Source of the DNA: Vesta saturnalis
Taxonomy: Eukaryota; Arthropoda; Insecta; Coleoptera; Lampyridae
DNA length: 64,000 nucleotides
Reading direction: 5' to 3'
Assembly: GCA_036346205.1 (NCBI GenBank)
Contig: JARFJB010001945.1
Span: 2,881,001-2,945,000 of the forward strand
Below are positions 61,125 through 64,000 of this stretch, in pieces (the stretch's first letter is position 1; every line of letters begins with the position of its first letter). Below the pieces are notes generated by a model. The model was given only the letters and a program-made list of their open reading frames with translations, had not been told where the DNA came from and did no database searches. The position numbers and the translations under genes are program-made.

Positions 61125-61606
61125 GTAATAATTAAATATGACTCAATGAATAATTAGTTATTATTTTTCATTGAAATGTCGTTATGTTTACACATAAATT
61201 TGAAAATATTTGAATGCCTTATCACCGAAATACCGCACATACAGAGTGTTTATAGACATTTATTGATGACTCATTTCGCGCACTCTCAATGCGACATGAT
61301 CGTCATCCTTTACTTATGAACATGGTATATACAACACAAAATATACATATAGAATCTATATTATAGATACATTTCTTTTGGTTCGTTTGATAAGTGATGA
61401 TATTCGTTGAGTTTTGATACTTATGTTTTGATGAAGTAAAGCATAAAATTGGTAATTGTGCAGTTTGCTATCAATAAAATTGTATACATCTTCAGTGGAT
61501 GGTTATGTGTAAAATAATCATACGCAAACAAACATAACGACAAATGAAACAATTAATCGTAGTTGCCTCTCGCAAAAATTATAAATTTGTAAATAAATGT
61601 TCACAG
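61125..61606 (+). other. intron 1 of NOF-like gene
   Basis: Donor GTAATAATT after AGAAAGATAG and acceptor TGTTCACAG. Joining the exons leaves a phase-1 codon (G plus AT) that reads Asp and keeps the downstream protein in frame (KI-D-QPEGRKSHRIF). This is good evidence of a real 482 bp spliceosomal intron. Confidence 0.8.
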
Positions 61607-62093
61607 ATCAGCCTGAAGGCAGAAAATCTCATCGAATTTTTTTGTACGCGTTGGTAATATCAGATGTTGGTTATCAGGTTTTAATATATTCAATGATTAG
61701 TGAGAGAAATGATGCAAATATGATAATGTTTTGGTTAATGGAATGGCGTCGACAAGGCGGTACAATACCAAAAGAGTCCACAACGGATATGTCATTTGCA
61801 TTATTAAATGCAGCAGCACTCGCACTCGCAAATTTTTCAAGTTTGAACTCATATATTAAAACACTATTCCAAATCGTCTCTTCAGAATCACCATCTTCAC
61901 AGACAGTGCGTATGACATTTATTCGAATTGATATAGCTCATTGATGCAGACAGCGATGCATTTCGTGGCATACGTCCAAAAGTAAAAGAATTTTTCGTTC
62001 GTTGCGTTGCCGAATTAATACAAGAAACTGACTTCGTGAATGCAAGGCAACATATTTAAGATGCATTAGTTGTGGCTCTTTCTAATACCGAAG

Positions 62094-62191
62094 GTAGGTA
62101 TGCCATCTCAAAATTTATATGACATATATTTTCCATTAACCCCAATAAATAATTGTTTTGTTTTCCATATTTTTTACCGTTTGTTTTTCAG
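62094..62191 (+). other. intron 2 of NOF-like gene
   Basis: Donor GTAGGTATG after ACCGAAG and acceptor TTTGTTTTTCAG. Joining gives SNTEG-QKDGEPIPCEIS with the Gly codon split at phase 1. The intron is 98 bp. Confidence 0.75.
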
Positions 62192-64000
62192 GTCAAAAAG
62201 ACGGAGAACCAATCCCTTGTGAAATTTCAAAAAAAGTAATTGCAAGAAAGATAGTGGGTATTGATTCATATGAAAAGTATATGACGCACCAATATGATGA
62301 ACGAGACGAGAATTGTTTTCAAATGACAGACCAAAACGAACTCTTAAATTATGTTGAAAACAATGATAGTTCGTTATCGTTAAATGCGTGAATCAATCAT
62401 ATCAAAGAACAAGTTGCGCCGATTCCGACGATGGTGATCGAGATAAGTTGATGTATAGCCCAAAATTTGCAAAACATTTCTCAATACTATGTAAACTAGT
62501 GCCTTTGTGGCGGAGAGTCAGCTGTCATCGGTAACCAGTTCATCAGCCAACGATGAAAGTTATTTCAATGATATAAAACACCGAACTATGAAAGATTTAA
62601 TTCCATACTCGCCTGATGTTTTTGTTCAAAACTATATGGATGCAACTGATGATGCAGTCATCACGGCTTTTCGCAAATATGCAGAGTCGATTGAACCAAT
62701 TGTGGCAAGAAAGGAAAAAGAAACAATTGCAAAAGTTGTAACAAAAGAAAGTACAAATGTCGTTGATTTGGAACAGCTTTATCAAGACAACGAACCTGAT
62801 TTTATTACTAATACATCAACGCCAGAAAAAGTAATTACCTCCGATGAAAACAAAACAGTTCACACGTGTATTGATTGCAAAGATGGAAATTTCCCGACTG
62901 GTGTTCACACTTGCAGTGAATGTGGCAAAAATGTTCACATTTTCGATGGATGCTGAGTTTCCATTGAATATGAAGAAGGATATGGCTCAAAACGTATTTG
63001 CATTGACTGCCATAAAATAAAGGAAATGCAACCACAAGATGCAAAAGAAATGCAATATGTGGGGCAGTGGGGAAAAGATAATAAAGCAGAGGGAAGCAAA
63101 TATATGAAACCCAATCCATTGTATAATTGATAAGTGACACTAAAAGCAAGACATTCGCTTGCTGAAAAACGGCAATCAATTTCCGAAACCATTCTACGTA
63201 GACAAAAAGGCGATTCAAGTATCCAACACTTATGCACCGGATGCTCTCGCTCAAGTAATAGCGGGGACATAAACAAATAATCAAACAGTTAGAGCTTTTT
63301 ATGAAAAGCAGCCCGATGCAATTGTACAAATCGCCATATCTTTAGCTAAAAAGTATGCTGTTTGCAAAAATCTTAAATTATAATCTTTTCACAAATATAT
63401 CTATGCTTGTTTGTCATATAGCTTTAAACTTTTTTCTCAAAGTATTGATTTTATTCTAATTACAAATATCAGTGAACACAAAACAAAAATTAATAATAAT
63501 GCGCGCTAAATTGCTGCATGAAAAATATGGATCAAATTCAGTGAAATGTTAAGCATAATCATGAAAATGCCAAGCCTTACCGAAAAAGAATGTTGTAAAA
63601 AAGCACTCAATAGCTACCCTGTCATTAAATTAAATAGCACAACTTTCAATGATGATTTCACTAATTTGGAACAAGCGATCGAGGATAATTTCCCAGAAAA
63701 ATCACCTTGTAATAAATGCAAAAGATCACCAAAAGTCTAACGAACTTTTCAACCACGATTGAGGTAGAACTGTTGCTTTTTGTTCGTGATATTTCGTTTT
63801 TATACAAACATCCATATACTCTTTTTCTAGAAGTTTTCTTGGGACGAAAGTAGAGCATCATTAAAAGAAGAAAGTGAGCAGGGGCCCTTGAAGAACACCC
63901 TGTTGACTTTGTCGCTCGATGGTAAATCATATTTGCTCGCTGCTGTAATTCTTTTTGCTCCACCGTCTAAAGCTACTGGCCTAGGACATTATACTGCAGC

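Larger units (their letters stand above)
59703..64000 (+). mobile_element. NOF-like DNA transposon, longer copy, runs off window
   Basis: Begins at AATTGCTAATATGCAAC directly after the TA run and lacks the 5' flank and terminal repeat seen in the deleted copy. It carries a multi-exon transposase gene on the plus strand through the end of the window. The first 1.55 kb is the inverted twin of 56759-58304. Confidence 0.75.
60045..64000 (+). pseudogene. NOF/MULE-like transposase with protease-like C-terminus
   Basis: Starts MGKPCRKTNDDLRKLLKIVE. The N-terminal part includes IAFSITLYSDAWKTIEPIPK and VPQSAMWTSLL, then a TGA at 60609-60611. The same frame resumes with RYIRMIAKCVTCDSTLIGFL and RSLGTS. 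A frameshift near 60885 leads to NVPSAHAIRNLQYSELSSDV and KISEMSCDETGGVVRKI (first catalytic Asp box, D-TGG). Intron 1 splits the next codon, giving DQPEGRKSHRIFLYALVISD, then WLMEWRRQGGTIPKESTTDM and SFALLNAAALA (second Asp box). IRIDIAH and FRGIRPKVKEFFVRCVAELI follow with frameshifts. After intron 2: YSPKFAKHFSILCKLVPLWR, a zinc-knuckle segment (CIDCKDGNFPTG, HTCSECGKNVHIFDGC), NTYAPDALAQVIAG and finally GHYTA at the window edge. Decayed but nearly full length. The family name rests on motif recall. Confidence 0.7.

Overview
The window looks like repeat-dominated, AT-rich nuclear DNA from an animal, most likely an insect. The evidence is long (TA)n tracts, decayed Tc1/mariner-type transposases of a kind abundant in arthropods, Jockey-like and L1/Tx1-like non-LTR retrotransposons, a FLYWCH-MULE transposon, and an intron-containing transposon gene that resembles the NOF gene of Drosophila foldback elements. 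A beetle or hemipteran is a guess. I found no convincing host protein-coding gene, no rRNA or tRNA gene and no CRISPR. Almost every long open frame is simple-repeat translation or a broken transposon gene.

Layout. 1-622: C/A-rich block with no G on the given strand. 0.6-8.9 kb: very AT-rich sequence holding one mariner-like element (3.24-5.31 kb) with inverted repeats of about 390 bp. 8.9-9.5 kb: poly-T/poly-A tract and a LINE 3' scrap. 9.8-13.7 kb: a foldback-like element whose arms carry degenerate tandem repeats and whose core is a long GAAAAC-type array. 15.5-17.4 kb: Jockey-like LINE relic. 18.4-21.7 kb: second mariner-like element with arms of about 450 bp. 22.7-23.9 kb: IS630/Tc1-type element with GC-rich ends. 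26.5 kb: possible promoter and first exon. 27.3-32 kb: three mariner-family relics separated by (TA)n. 33-36.7 kb: tandem repeats, a hairpin and a foldback relic between (TA)n tracts. 37.1-39.1 kb: L1/Tx1-like LINE relic next to a (CA)n tract. 39.4-43.4 kb: nested inverted repeats. 45-49 kb: two more mariner relics, a duplicated segment and an antisense LINE relic. 50.1-52.3 kb: MULE relic with FLYWCH finger. 52.4-56.2 kb: compound simple-repeat array ending in a reverse transcriptase YADD motif. 56.6-64.0 kb: two inverted copies of a NOF-like transposon. One is a 3.0 kb internally deleted copy with terminal repeats; the other is a longer copy that runs off the window.

The most interesting unit is the 59.7-64.0 kb gene. 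It joins a MULE/NOF-like transposase (split DDE core, spliced intron with matching phase, zinc-knuckle region) to a C-terminal segment with boxes like those of ubiquitin-type cysteine proteases, in which the expected catalytic Cys codon reads Tyr. The foldback-like element at 9.8-13.7 kb could be a non-autonomous partner of such a transposase, by analogy with Drosophila FB and NOF. That link is inference.
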